The notes below the pieces were generated by a model. That model ran no database searches and was not told the origin of the DNA. It was given only the letters and a program-made list of their open reading frames with translations. Shown here one piece after another: positions 33,452 through 44,492 of a stretch of DNA of 64,000 nucleotides; within the stretch, counting starts at the first letter, position 1, and each line of letters begins with the position of its first letter. The DNA comes from Labia minor (lineage: Eukaryota; Arthropoda; Insecta; Dermaptera; Spongiphoridae), in NCBI GenBank assembly GCA_963082975.1, contig OY720345.1, positions 11,372,491 to 11,436,490 of the forward strand, written 5' to 3'. A program made the position numbers and the translations under genes.

Positions 33452-33748
33452 AAGGCGCCATTGGGTGTGTGGGTAGCGAACCTGCCTCATATTCACATGG
33501 TCCCGGGTTCAAGTCCCGGACCTGTCAAGGGAATTTCTCTAGCTGGGGTCTATGGGACGGAGTCAATCCAGCCTCCGGGATCAACATTGGGGAATAGCTA
33601 CTTGATAAAAAAATAGCGCCTCCGATCAAGAAAATCAAGGTAAAGATTGAGAGGACCCGTTCTACTGATCATAGGACACCTCATTGATATAACCGGCTTG
33701 ATAGGCCTTGTCCTTGCTTAGGACGTACAAAGTCATAGGTTTTTTTTT
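33452..33748 (+). mobile_element. tRNA-derived SINE, copy 3 (most complete)
   Basis: The head has GGGTAGCGAACCTGCC in the A-box position and GGTTCAAGTCC, a perfect B-box, flanked by the tRNA-like arm CCCGGGTTCAAGTCCCGG. It is followed by the shared body (ACGGAGTCAATCCAGCC, CTACTTGAT, GCGCCTCCGATCAAG, GACCCGTTCTACTGATC, GGACACCTCATTGATATAACC) and the 3' word GGACGTACAAAGTCATAGG. Pol III promoter boxes plus an unrelated body define a tRNA-derived SINE. It would rely on a LINE for movement; which LINE is unknown. Confidence 0.88.
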
Positions 33749-34259
33749 ATAAGTATATAAATATTTTTTCTTTCTTTTTCTTTTCCATTTTTCTTTTGTC
33801 TTTTACCTTATAATATTTATCAATTAAACAATTGTATTAAAAAAAATATTATTATTATTATATATAACTAATATAACGTTAAATGTTATAATATTTAAAA
33901 AAATTAAAATAAAATTGTACAATAATAAAAAAATTTTTTTTTTTTAAATTTTTTTAAAATTTTATTACTTTAATTTCATATTTTTCTAATTTACTTTAGG
34001 AAAAGTATAATAACAGAAATTAAGATTAATGTTAAATGTTTTGATAATTTTATTATAGATATATTTTATCTATTTTATTATTTTATATAGACCAAATACT
34101 ACTTACATTTTTTCAAAAAGTACCTTATTGAAATTATAATCCCCTATAAAAATAAGGAACAAAATGCGGAACCTAGACGTTGAAAAAATAGAGAACACCA
34201 CTCTGAAGTAATACGTAAGTGGTACCAGGGTGAATGTTGTTTTTCAAACACGAGGGAGG
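33749..34259. other. A+T-rich spacer
   Basis: Low-complexity A+T-rich DNA. A somewhat complex stretch at 34150-34255 (GCGGAACCTAGACG, GTGGTACCAGGGTG) precedes the D fragment. Nothing recognised. Confidence 0.45.
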
Positions 34260-34473
34260 TTTTTTTACATTTAAAATATCAGTTAACCGGAAGTAGCACT
34301 TTATTCTATATATATATATATATATAAATGTTACCAAATATCAAATTTGACACCAATAAACTAATACGAACTGGCTCTTTATCAATACCAAGTTTACACA
34401 TTCTAAATATTCATTCACAACTCTTTATACCTATTTATATGCGAGAAAGTCTAGGGGAGGACACTCCCGCTTA
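34260..34473 (+). mobile_element. Family D HINE, 3' fragment (copy 2)
   Basis: Nearly identical to 11608-11809: TCAGTTAACCGGAAGTAGCAC through GCGAGAAAGT, the hairpin GGGAG-GACA-CTCCC and GCTTA, then T. It begins right after a poly-T run, at the same point where D resumes after the nested B in copy 1. The (TA)n tract is longer here. High similarity to the other D tail suggests a recent shared history. Confidence 0.75.
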
Positions 34474-34500
34474 TTTAGTTGGTGCAAGACCCCCACATAC

Positions 34501-34522
34501 CAAGATTGTGACGACAATCTTG
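34501..34522. other. Perfect 9-bp hairpin
   Basis: CAAGATTGT-GACG-ACAATCTTG, 28 bp downstream of the D end. It is unlike the other element hairpins here. It could be the terminus of another rolling-circle element or chance. Confidence 0.35.
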
Positions 34523-34630
34523 AGATGTGTTAGACATTTTCCTACCTCACCGCAAAAAAAAAAATAATAAAATAAAATAAAATAAAAAAAATCCCCTATA
34601 AAGTGATAATTTAATATACTAGTATGTACC

Positions 34631-35268
34631 TATACACGTGGATTGTTCGAGAATTATTCAAAAGAATAGGTGAATTTTGTATTATTTCGAAAAGTATTGA
34701 TTTATTCATCAATATCCATTTTGCCCCCTTCAAAGTAATTCCTCTCGGATATAATGCACTTATGCTAGCGCTTCTTCCAATCGTCGATAGCATGGCCATC
34801 AGCTCGTTCTTCGATTCCGACTTTATCTTATCAATTGTGGAAAAACACTTTCCTTTCATTGGCCTCTTCAATTTTGGGAATAGGAAAAAGTAGCAGGGAA
34901 TCAAATCTAGAGAATACGGTGGTTGAGGCATGAATACGGTGTTGTTTTTGACCAAAAAATCAAGAACAAGCAATGATGTGTGAGCTGGTGCATTATCCAT
35001 TATTTGTTTTTCCACAATTCCGATCGTTTGAACCGTATTTCTTCACGCAAACGTTGCAAATTTCCTTGTAGTATTCCTTTTTTTAAGTAAAAAAATCAAA
35101 GAACACACAAAACATGACTAACTTTTTCAGTTATCAAAAACAAACCACTAATCCAAAATGGCTGATAATATCATCATTTGAGAAACATGTGTAACAACAT
35201 AATAAAAAAACTTCGATCTTCGAGAGAAAATTCAAAATTAATCTTTTCTTTTGAACTGACCTCGTATA
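34631..35268 (-). mobile_element. Internally deleted mariner
   Basis: Minus-strand mariner remnant of 638 bp against about 1.3 kb for the family. Ends: TATACACGTGGATTGTTCG on the left and GAACTGACCTCGTATA on the right. The minus strand is open for 134 codons (35015 to 34611) and encodes DNAPAHTS and YSLDLIPCYFFLFPKLK, the second and third catalytic blocks of mariner transposase. The normal HDN is MDN here and the third catalytic Asp of the CDFFLFPKLK block is Tyr, so the protein would be inactive. The N-terminal DNA-binding half is missing. The same family as the remnant at 19484. Confidence 0.8.
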
Positions 35269-36650
35269 TCAGTTGATTCTTTCATAGATATTGATAAAAT
35301 GTAAGGTAAGTTGAATTATTTAAACTTTTGTAAAATCATCTTGATTCATCTTCATTTTTTCAACTATTTTAATACGATCCCAAATTCATCTCTTGATTAT
35401 CATTATTATTAATATTATTATTATTATTATTATTATTTATTTATTTATAAGTAATAAAATGAATTGAATTAGAAATGATTATGTTTTTTTTTTTGAACAG
35501 ATTGTATTTTATTTATGATAAAGAATGAATTGAAACGACCATGCATTGATTGTGTAAAAATGAATAATTAAATGTGTGTCGTGATATGTGCTGAGGGACT
35601 GTTAAGGGTGGCAAGGAGGAGGAGGAGGAGGATAGGCAGGCAGGTTCTTTTGTGGTAGACACCATTTGCGTGACAGATGGAATGTCTTTAGGGAGTCGTT
35701 TGGAGCCCTTAAATGGACAAACCACGCGGGTCAGTCACTACTCCTCCCGCTATTCCTCCTCCCTATACTAATCTCTCCCTCTCTCTCTTCCCTTTTTCAT
35801 CTCCCCTTCCTTTCTCTCTCTTTCTTTCCTTTATTCTCTTCATTTTTCAATTAAACATCCACCTTACTTATTTTTACTTGCAAAATAATATGAATAATAA
35901 TAAAATATTAGCAAGAAGGGGGGAGAGGGGTAAGGTTTGTTTGATCTTGATAATAGAAATGATGACAATGATGATAATGATGATGATCAGGTGATGGATT
36001 TTTCTCCTTGAACGGCAATCAATGTCTCATGGGGGTCATTCATTCCGTAACGAAATGAGATTAATCATTCTATTATAGATTTTAATTAGAACGCCGATCA
36101 TCGAGAAATGTACAAATGGGATGTTCATTGGATAGATGTCAAGTATGTGTATATGTGTTGGTGTGGGTGGGTAGGTGAGAGGATGATTGGAGAATGGAAG
36201 GAGAGAGGGGGGGGGGTTGAAGCTTTTGTTCTCGTTATATATAGGAGAAAGGGTCCGTTTGTGAGAAATGACCCCCCGGGGACAATCGCATATAATCCAA
36301 CCCCTCCTCCTCGTCCTCCCACCATATCCCCCTATCTCTTCTATACTGGTTTCAAAATGGGTCAAAGTTTGTACATGTCACAATGTCCAGAGTTACATCT
36401 TTCTCCTGGAAATAAATAAATTCAAAATAAATAAATAAATAAATAAAATATCTACTATTGCATTTTATAGGTTCAATTCTCGGGTGATGAACAAAAAAAA
36501 ATAAATAAATAAATAAATCTGCCTAAATAAAAACATGATCTTTATTTATTTTGTTTACATTGAAAAAAAAAATCACAGATATTTATATACTATAAAAATA
36601 AAGAAATATATTGTAAATACTAATATACGTTTTTTATTTATCCTTATTAT
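35269..36650. other. Mixed region: two complex islands and tracts
   Basis: 35400-35450 is (ATT/TTA)n. 35575-35745 is complex (GCTGAGGGACTGTTAAGG, CACCATTTGCGTGACAG, GGAGTCGTTTGGAGCCC) and includes a (GGA)n run. 35745-35850 is pyrimidine-rich. 35995-36110 and 36230-36415 are further complex patches (AACGGCAATCAATGTCTC, ACGCCGATCATCGAG, ATGACCCCCCGGGGAC). 36428-36520 holds (AAAT)n runs. Open frames here lack domains. Possible conserved non-coding elements; no gene called. Confidence 0.3.
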
Positions 36651-37326
36651 ACTAGCTAAAATTGTATATATATATATATATATTTATATTTTTGAGATAT
36701 TAAGCCGCTCTAGAGATTTTTTTGAATTTCACACCATAGATAATATTTATAAAGAAAAATCGATCTGTATTGGTTTCAGCCTCAGGAAAAATCAACTTCA
36801 AAGCCCTACTCGCGACATTTCATATATTAATTAAATGCTTTTTTCCTTTGGCCTTTTTTTTAATGGATATTATTTTAATATTTTTTTTATATTCAAATTA
36901 TTTTGAAATTTTTTATTTAATTTCGAAATAAAATTAAAAATATTTATTTTAATAATATTTAAGAACAAATTATGAAATATATTTATTATTCGCCCACCCA
37001 AATAAAACTTCTTTTCTTAATCCTCCTTTCTTAATTAAAATATAGACAAGTACAGGTGTAAATATAATTTCAGAATTTATATTATTATCAGTAGTAATCC
37101 TTGGACAAACATTCTATAAGCTATTGCTACTTTGAAAAATATAAAATCAAGTTATTTTAATTAAATTGTACCATTTTAGAAAACAAATTTTTGATTAGTC
37201 ATTTTTAGAAAACCCATTTAACAATTGTAATAAATAATTAAAAATATTGTAAAATTTTTAAAGTTTATTATAATAAATTGTATAAATTTGTTAAAGGGTC
37301 GAGCGATAGCTCGGTGTTTCAGGTAC
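36651..37326 (+). mobile_element. Family C element, copy 5 (long form)
   Basis: Starts ACTAGCTAAAATTG followed by a (TA)n tract, and carries the C body words. The TGACGTCA core is missing here, replaced by a short unrelated stretch near 36800-36830. It shares the extra long-form segment (GACAAGTACAGGTG, AGTAATCCTTGGAC) with copy 2. It ends with the hairpin GAGC-GATA-GCTC and CAGGTAC. Confidence 0.65.
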
Positions 37327-37499
37327 TCGCAATTAAAATGATTAAATGTATTTTTATTTTAAAAAAATAAATTACATATTTTATTGAATTGTTTTTCACT
37401 ATTTCTTTTTTTAATATTATATCTATTATTAATTATAACTATAATTTGTCTAGTTTTATTTAATTTTATTTAATTTTATCGATATTACAGCTAATTTGT

Positions 37500-38290
37500 T
37501 GATTCTATCCCAAAAAAATTGTTTATTCTGGAGGCGCGTGTCCGTCCCATGGATTTGAAAAAGTAATTTAAGAAAATGGGCAAGCATGGGGCAGAGCGGC
37601 AAGTGCAATGACACTTTTTAGTCCTTTCATCACATACTTTGCCAGAATTTCTGTATGAACAGGGATAGTATCGTAAAGTAAAACCTCTTTATTCTGTTTC
37701 GATCTCGTTGCATCAATCATGGATACAAATGATGATGATGATGATCTTCTTTTAAAAATCAAGACCATAAGTGCAGTACTCCAATAGTTCGTTTGTTGGA
37801 TGTGATCTTGTATGAATAATCCTTGGCTGCTGATTCTTTATATTTCGAATCAATACACTTATGTAAGCAATCGTCCTCAGCACGGTTCGGTGTAGGTTTG
37901 TAGTGTGCATAAAGTAGCTGGTACGTTGAACTTAACATTTGAAGTTAAGTCAAGTTTAGCTGATCTTGGGTAGTCCTTTCGGGTTGCGCGCATCCATTAT
38001 TTTGAACTTTTCCAAATGCCCTTAATCGGTCCTTAATACAATCTTGGGGCACCCTCTAATGCTCTTGTCAAATGATTTTGAGTTTCTCGTTGAAGCTTCC
38101 TTCAATAACTCGTGTAGTTTCATAACTTTAAACTTTTTTTATCTTTATTGTTTGAAAATGCTTCTCACCAAAAGATTCTCTAAACAAACGATCACTTTCA
38201 GTGGCTATTTTTTCTTGGGATTAAATAATAAAACTAATTTTTCCTTCAAATTTGATTTTTCAGTCACGAACTCGACATGTTGACAAAGGT
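37500..38290 (-). pseudogene. Decayed coding-like region, not recognised
   Basis: The minus strand keeps unusually complex peptide segments in shifting frames. One is KEVLLYDTIPVHTEILAKY within a 66-codon open frame at 37568-37768. Another is a stretch reading MKLHELLKEAST, DKSIRGCPKIVLRTD and KIMDARNPKGLPKIS between about 38135 and 37950. In-frame stops separate them. It looks like an old protein-coding sequence, either a transposon remnant or a processed host gene, but I recognise no family. An Asp/Ser (GAT)n run interrupts it near 37730. Confidence 0.3.
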
Positions 38291-38520
38291 ATAATCTACC
38301 ACAGTAGTTTTTTTCCACAAAATATACATTTTATGGTTTGAAGCTTAAATTTAATAGAATAAAATGACATATGTTTCAAAAAATAATAATACTTAATAGA
38401 CGCAAGAGACTTCGTTAAGAAAACCAATAACCACTTTCCATTACTCCTGGGATATATATAATTAAATATTTTTTTTTGTTTTCTAATCTAATTTTGATTA
38501 TTATTATATTATAAATTTTT

Positions 38521-39393
38521 ACTATTTCACCAGAGATAGTATTGTGATCACGAAAATTTTCAATGTCGAGATTTTTAATACGTTTTGAAGGCCCTTTAGC
38601 CATTTTCATCTTTACCTCTCTGTGTGTGTGAAAGAGAGAGAGAGTCTAGACAAGATTACGGAAAAAAGGTTTGAGCTAGAATAATGAAATTTCGTACACG
38701 GGCATTATTCAAATTACGTACTTTTCTATCGACTTTTGAGAAATGTAGCTGAACCGGAAGAGGACCATCACCTATCACGTTTTCATTATTTTCATCTAAA
38801 CCATAAGTTCCCAAACTTTTTTGTGTCGTAGACCCCTTGCCATGTTTTTCGATATTGGGTAGACCCCCTCTTAAATTGATTTTGATTTTTTATTAACGAT
38901 TTACCTTTTTTTTTTTAGATACATATTGGAAAAAAATCAAAAAATGTGTCAAAAGTCATGTCTGAAAAACGATTTACCTTTTTTTTATAGAGACATATTC
39001 AAAAAATCACTTTCGGAAAACAATTTACCTTTTTTTTAGAACCAGGAAATCACGTGGACCCATTTTCATGGACCCCCAAATTTGTTATTGGCTGCCCTGG
39101 ACCCGTTAAAATAGACCCCTGGGGTCTAAATAGACCACTTTGGGAACCTATCATCTAAACTGATCATAAAAATAAAGATATATGTTTGATAGTTTTTCAC
39201 ATGATTAAAAATTGTATAAAACTGCTATATATAGAATTTCAGTAAATTAATTAATTTAATTGAATAACAATTAATTAATTAATCCAATTCAATTATACTT
39301 AATTTATATAATTAATCAAATTTTATTAATTATAATATATCTTAATTAATCCAATTCAAATTTGCAAGATAGTCGAATGGAGACACTCCAGAT
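38521..39393 (+). mobile_element. Family A HINE, copy 6, containing a hAT MITE
   Basis: Starts ACTATTTCACCAGAGATAGTATTG. A GA tract replaces much of the TG repeat (about 38622-38643). After a hAT MITE at 38802-39152 the element resumes with CTGATCATAAAAATAAAG. It has lost the middle part of the body and ends GCAAGATAGTCGAATGGAGACACTCC with diverged hairpin bases. An older copy than those at 9218 or 58129 by mismatch load. Confidence 0.75.
38802..39152. mobile_element. hAT-like MITE, 351 bp, exact 8-bp target duplication
   Basis: Left end CATAAGTTCCCAAAC and right end TTTGGGAACCTATC are inverted. The 8 bases ATCTAAAC stand on both sides (38794-38801 and 39153-39160). In uninterrupted family A copies this sequence is present once (CCTCTAAAC or CTCTAAAG), confirming the insertion. 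The interior repeats the words TAGACCCC and CGATTTACCTTTTTTT several times. No coding frame. Confidence 0.85.
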
Positions 39394-39797
39394 TTTTTTT
39401 CTTATTATTTGAAGATTTATTTATTTTTTTCTCTTATCTATATTAAATACTAAAACATTGGCAATTCATAGTAACTCTTTAAATAAATATACAAATCTAT
39501 AATAAATATATCTACCTATGTGATAATTAATAAAGAATTAGAATTGGTTCAAATACAAACTATTTGATTGATTTTTGCTGATTGGGCCAAAAAGGAATAT
39601 AAAAGTTATTTAAATAAAATTATAGTAATATTATAATATTTTCATATAAAGAAATGTGAAAATAAGATAGAAAGAAAAAAAAATATAATAAATTTTCTTA
39701 GAGTTGAATTTCATAAACGATTTGTTATATATATTTTATAATTATATACTTTCACTCTTTTATTTATTTATTTATATATCATAATATCTACCTAATA

Positions 39798-39844
<47 letters not shown>

Positions 39845-40271
39845 ATATATAAATATCATTTCCCTGCTGAAAGGTTTATATTAATTATTTATTAAAAAAA
39901 AATGACATAACTTTTTACACATACGTACACATAAACACATTACAAACTCATTTAGTGAGAATGAATCTTTCCACTGTTCCAATTAGTTACACGATGTTTT
40001 TTTTTTTGTTGTTGTTTGTGAGGGCCGATCTTCGTTTACTCCTCTAATCTCTATTTCTTTTATACTTTTTTTCTTCTTATTCTTCTTTCCTTCTCTCTCT
40101 CTCTCTTTTTCTTTTTTTGCCTGTTGATATCTCAATCTGCCTGTTCTTTTTCTTTATTTGAATTATTTTGTTAATGATGCAAGTTTTAGTTTCAGGAAAA
40201 ATAATTTTTAACTATAATTATTTTCATGATCAGAAAATAAAAAAATAAATAAATATAAAAACATTTATTTT

Positions 40272-40308
<37 letters not shown>

Positions 40309-40615
40309 TAAAAAAATAGTAAAGTCATTTTTTTAGTAAATGGACCATTAAAAAAAAATAAAAATCTTATTTGAAAGAAAGTAATATTATTTGTATTATT
40401 ATATTTATACCTTTAATGATTTTCTTAGAAATCAAAAATTAAAGAATTTTATTTTATTTATTAATGGAAGCTTTGCGAGAAAACAAAATTATCAAAAATT
40501 TAAAAAAATTTATTTTTATGCTTACACTAAAAAATAATTACTAATTTATTTTAAAATAATTGATTTTTTGTAGTATATTAATATATTTTTTTGAAAGAAT
40601 TAAATTAATTATAAA
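39394..40615. other. A+T-rich spacer with TA tracts
   Basis: (TA)n at about 39800-39850 and 40276-40304, and (CT)n near 40093-40106. No gene recognised. Confidence 0.5.
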
Positions 40616-41186
40616 TTAGCTGGAGTGTCTCCACTCGACTATCTCGCAATTTGAATTGGATTAAATAACATAATATATTATATATTTAAATTAAATTTAA
40701 TTAATTATAAATTGTAAATAATAAATATTAAACCAGCGCATGTTTGGCTTTTTGTTGATGGTACCACGTCACGTGTTGGCGTGTGAGATTTGCAGTGTTA
40801 AAAAATTAATTCTGGTAATTTCAGCGAATCAATCAAGCTGAAATTCTATATATAGCAGTTTTATACAATTATTAATCATGTGAAAAATTATCAATCATAT
40901 ATCTTTATTTTTACGGTCACTTTAGAGGAAAAAAAATCAAAACGTTGTAAGTAATGACCCTCTTCCGGTTGAGCTACATTTCTCAAAAGTTGATAGAAAA
41001 CTACGAATTTTGAATAATGCTCATGTACCAAAATTCATCATTCTAATCTTGACTACATACACACACACACAGATATTTTTCTCAACCTTAGTGAAAATGA
41101 TCCAGGAACCTTCAAAACGTATAAATACATCTAAATCTCAACATCGAAAATTTTCGTGATCGCAATACTATCTCTTACGAGATAGT
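40616..41186 (-). mobile_element. Family A HINE, copy 7
   Basis: Plus strand TTAGCTGGAGTGTCTCCACTC (3' end and hairpin), then CTATCTCGC, the shared body, a CA tract (about 41060-41070) and ACGAGATAGT at the right edge. It reads ACTATCTCGT...GCTAA on the minus strand, with T flanks. Full length. The loop of the 5' foldback differs (GTAA instead of GCCA). Confidence 0.8.
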
Positions 41187-41606
41187 AAAAAGTAATTTTG
41201 ATAAATCATAATTAACTTAAATTTATTATGTTCATAAGATGTTGATAATAAATAACTGATATATATATATATATATTAATGAAATATTTAAGAGATTACA
41301 AGAAAGGGAATGAAACATCATTGCCGGTTATATAACTTCAAGGCGTCCGATTAAATATTTATAAGTACTTAATACTTTTTATTAAGTTTATAATTTTATA
41401 GAATACTTACACTAATTTTAATAACTATTAATTAAATGCAATTAAAATAAAAATTACTATATTACTTGTAAACAAAACTTTAATAAAATTGTATTTATAA
41501 TATTTTTCTTATACAATTAATTGTTCTCTATTATGATTAAATAAATATATATGTACCTATGTATTGATGAATTTTTCATTTTTATGATAAGTAATGCATA
41601 TAATAA
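41187..41606. other. A+T-rich spacer
   Basis: A+T-rich DNA with (TA)n near 41261-41276. Nothing recognised. Confidence 0.5.
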
Positions 41607-42217
41607 TAAGTTGACCTGTGGCCAGGTCCGAACCGACCGACGGTTTGAAGTAAATTAATTTCCAGCTACAGAAACAATTTCAAATAATTTTAATATATCT
41701 ATTAATGTAATAAAAAACAGATATGGATACATAAATAATAAATATAAACATTTTTAATTTTATTTTATTTATAATATATATGCAAGACCAGGCTGTGACG
41801 TCATGAATGGCTGGATGACGTCATATAATTTTAAATCAAGAAAAAACTAATAAATATGATTTTTCTCGAGGATAAAACCAATACAAAGTGCATGATTCGT
41901 GGTGATATATAAAAAATCTCCTTTGGTGTGAAAATAACCCTTTCCTTCCTATCGTCGATCGCTAATACTACCACTTCCGGTTTCTGGAATTGCACCAAAA
42001 GTTGATCAATTCATCCCACTGATGCATTAAGTAAATATACCAAATTTCATCAAAATCGGTTGAGCCGTTCAGGCTGTACACATCTATACGGACGGACGGA
42101 CAGACATCATGCTAAAAATACTTTTTTCTGTTTAGAAAATGCATGATTCGTGTAAAAATCTCCACATGTGAAATTTGGTGTGAAAACAATACCTCCCTTA
42201 CTATCGTCGGTCGGTAA
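41607..42217 (-). mobile_element. Family B HINE, copy 4
   Basis: Full-length reverse-strand copy very similar to 20357-20982: plus-strand TAAGTTGACCTGTGGCCAGG (end and hairpin), ACCGACCGACG, two TGACGTCA sites at 41796-41803 and 41816-41823, the GGACGGACGGACAGAC tract, and CGTCGGTCGGT at the right edge. T flanks on both sides in the element's orientation. Low divergence from copy 3 suggests a relatively recent burst. Confidence 0.85.
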
Positions 42218-43019
42218 TAACGTAACATTGAAAATTTAATTTATTTATTTTTTTTTTCAATAAGATAATTGTAATTAATTTAATTTATTATTTTTCGAAA
42301 CCTATCCTAATAATTCATTTAAAGAATATAATTAAAAATAATACTTTGTATTTATTATTTACCACCATATTATATTAATTACCATAAGGGCACATGATGA
42401 GTATGCATATTTGACGTTTCTATTTTTGTAGCTTGCCTTTTGCTTTCAATTTTATTACTATTTTTTTATCAATTCTTTCTTCTCTTCTTTTTTTTCCTTC
42501 TGACTTGGTTGCTAATGAGCTCCTATTGGTCCAGATAAATCATCACTGACAACTTAATTTTCACACCTGGACCCCCCGCTAAAGAGCCCAATGCTACTTG
42601 ATGCTCATTTGTTATACCTAATTTCAAAATGAATTTTCTCTCTGTTGTTGTTGTTGTTTTTATAACATTTTCAAATTGTTATGATTATTTTTTTTTTATT
42701 ACAAGCTTTTACAAAAGGGGTTTGAGAATGAAACGTAATGACGTTGAGTCATGCTACATTGCACTTTCTAAATTTAATAGAAAAATAAAAAATATATTTA
42801 TTTATTTATTTTTTTTTACATTGCACTGCAATGATTCATGGTAAAACTAATTAATTGTTAATTGATTTTGATTAACAGGAGGGGACAGATAGGGAAGGAG
42901 AAGTCAGAATGGAAAAGAAAATTTTCTATCCTTATTCACCTCAACATTTTATTATTATATATTAAATTTAAAATTAATTTAAAAAAATAATTTCAAAATA
43001 TTTTAATTAAATTCTAATA
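42218..43019. promoter_or_regulatory. Spacer with a complex island at 42.50-42.62 kb
   Basis: 42500-42620 reads GACTTGGTTGCTAATGAGC, CTATTGGTCCAGATAAATC, CACCTGGACCCCCCGC and AAGAGCCCAATGC. It is single-copy here, with ATTGG (CCAAT) and TAATGAG homeobox-like cores. There is no open frame across it. The rest is A+T-rich, with (TTG)n at about 42643-42658. Candidate conserved non-coding element on appearance only. Confidence 0.3.
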
Positions 43020-43856
43020 TACTTTAAGCAGAGGAAATAGAGGGAGGATATAAATGCGGATTAAGGCCAAATCGATCAACATTAGATCAAATATTCTCGT
43101 TAAGACAAATTTTAGAAAAAAACGCGAATTCAATAATTCGGGTTATCATCTATTCGTAGACTTTAGTAGAGTATATGATTCCTTAGATCAGAGAATCCTA
43201 TTACAAATTTTAATTTTAATGGGAATTTCCAAAAAATACGTAGGTACGATTCGGATTTGTCTCGAAGATAGTAAAGGAAGAGTAAAATGGAGGAATCAAT
43301 TATCGAAAACTTTTACTTTTCGGAATGGTTTAAAACTATCACCAATTTTATTTAATTTAGCAGTAGAATTGTGAAAATATAGAACGAAATCCAATTAGGC
43401 AAAAAAATTCTAGTATTAGGTTACATGGACGATTTATAAATATAATAGGAGCCTCAATAAATTCAATAAAGGATGGGGCAGATAAATTAATTGAAGTTGC
43501 AAAAGAGGTGGGACTCGAAATTAATAGTGCTAAGACAAAATATTTAAGTAGCAGAGAGGAATAGTATTAACACACATCTTACATCTTACATCTTATGAAA
43601 AAAATCTCGTGAAAATTATTATCAAATGGAATCGAAATTAAAATATATAAAACAATCATTTTCCCGATTGAATTATATGATTGCGAGGCATGGTCTATGA
43701 CACAGGGAGACGAGAGTATATTTAGATGATTTAGAGATGTCAAATTCAATTACTTACTTGGGCCAAATAAACAGTGGATAACTTTAGGTGGAGAAATTGG
43801 GTTAATGTATCCAAGAACTTTAAGAATATTGTTTCCGTAGAGTCACAGATTTAAAT
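43020..43856 (+). mobile_element. Decayed non-LTR retrotransposon, reverse transcriptase to 3' end
   Basis: At 43024-43110 the plus strand reads GGYKCGLRPNRSTLDQIFSL, the RT fingers motif. A shifted frame continues HLFVDFSRVYDSLDQ (motif A, catalytic Asp present) and NGLKLSPILFNLAVE (motif B without the usual QGD). Later pieces give VGLEINSAKTKYL, KIYKTIIFPIELYDCEAWSM and the 3' word CCAAGAACTTTAAG. Stops and shifts separate them. Same family as the 3' fragments at 59755 and 61640 and distinct from the younger LINE at 46753. No endonuclease domain: 5'-truncated. Confidence 0.75.
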
Positions 43857-44000
43857 GGATAGAATATTTTAATTAATAATTTTTTTTTTTTTGGAATTTT
43901 AACTTCCACAAGAAGAACATAATATTGAATAATTTCATTAAATTTCGTAGTAAAATGTTGTAATTTATCAAATTCACAGATATTAAAATAATATACGAGA

Positions 44001-44492
44001 TGAGCTGTGATCAACCACATGAACCGACTATCGATATTAAATAAATTAATTACCAAACAACATTATATAATTATATATAAAGTATCAAAAAAAATATTTT
44101 TAAACCTTGAATTAAAATCACTATATTATCTTGGTTTTTATTTTTAGTTTAATTACTTAATTATTAATTACTACTATTATTTAAGTGAACAATTTCCGAC
44201 AATGAATATAAAATTAATACTTTGTAAACTACTAGATTCCTGATGAACATCCAAAGTTGATGAACTCATGCTACTGATGCATTAAGTAAATATGCCAAAT
44301 TTTATCAAAATCCGTTAACCCGTTCAAGCTGTACGTCTATACGGATACACAAAGGACGGACGGACAGATCGACAGACATCATGCTAAAAATACTTTTTTT
44401 CTGTTAACAAAATGCATGATTCGTGGAGAAATGTAAAAATATGTGAAATTTGGTGTGAAAACAACACCTCCCCTTCCTATCGTCGGTCGGTA
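44001..44492 (-). mobile_element. Family B HINE, copy 5
   Basis: Reverse-strand copy starting, on the minus strand, ACCGACCGACGATAGG beside T. It has the GTCCGTCC-type tract and the ACGGGTTAACGGATTTTG motif. It lacks the TGACGTCA core and has a diverged 3' end. It matches the shorter arrangement of the copy at 4708, so B also has a long and a short form. Confidence 0.75.

Noticed and set aside
33452-33525. A genuine tRNA gene, because of the perfect B-box and TPsiC-like arm
   Set aside because: The acceptor stem does not pair, the sequence continues into a shared body, and four diverged copies exist: it is a SINE head.
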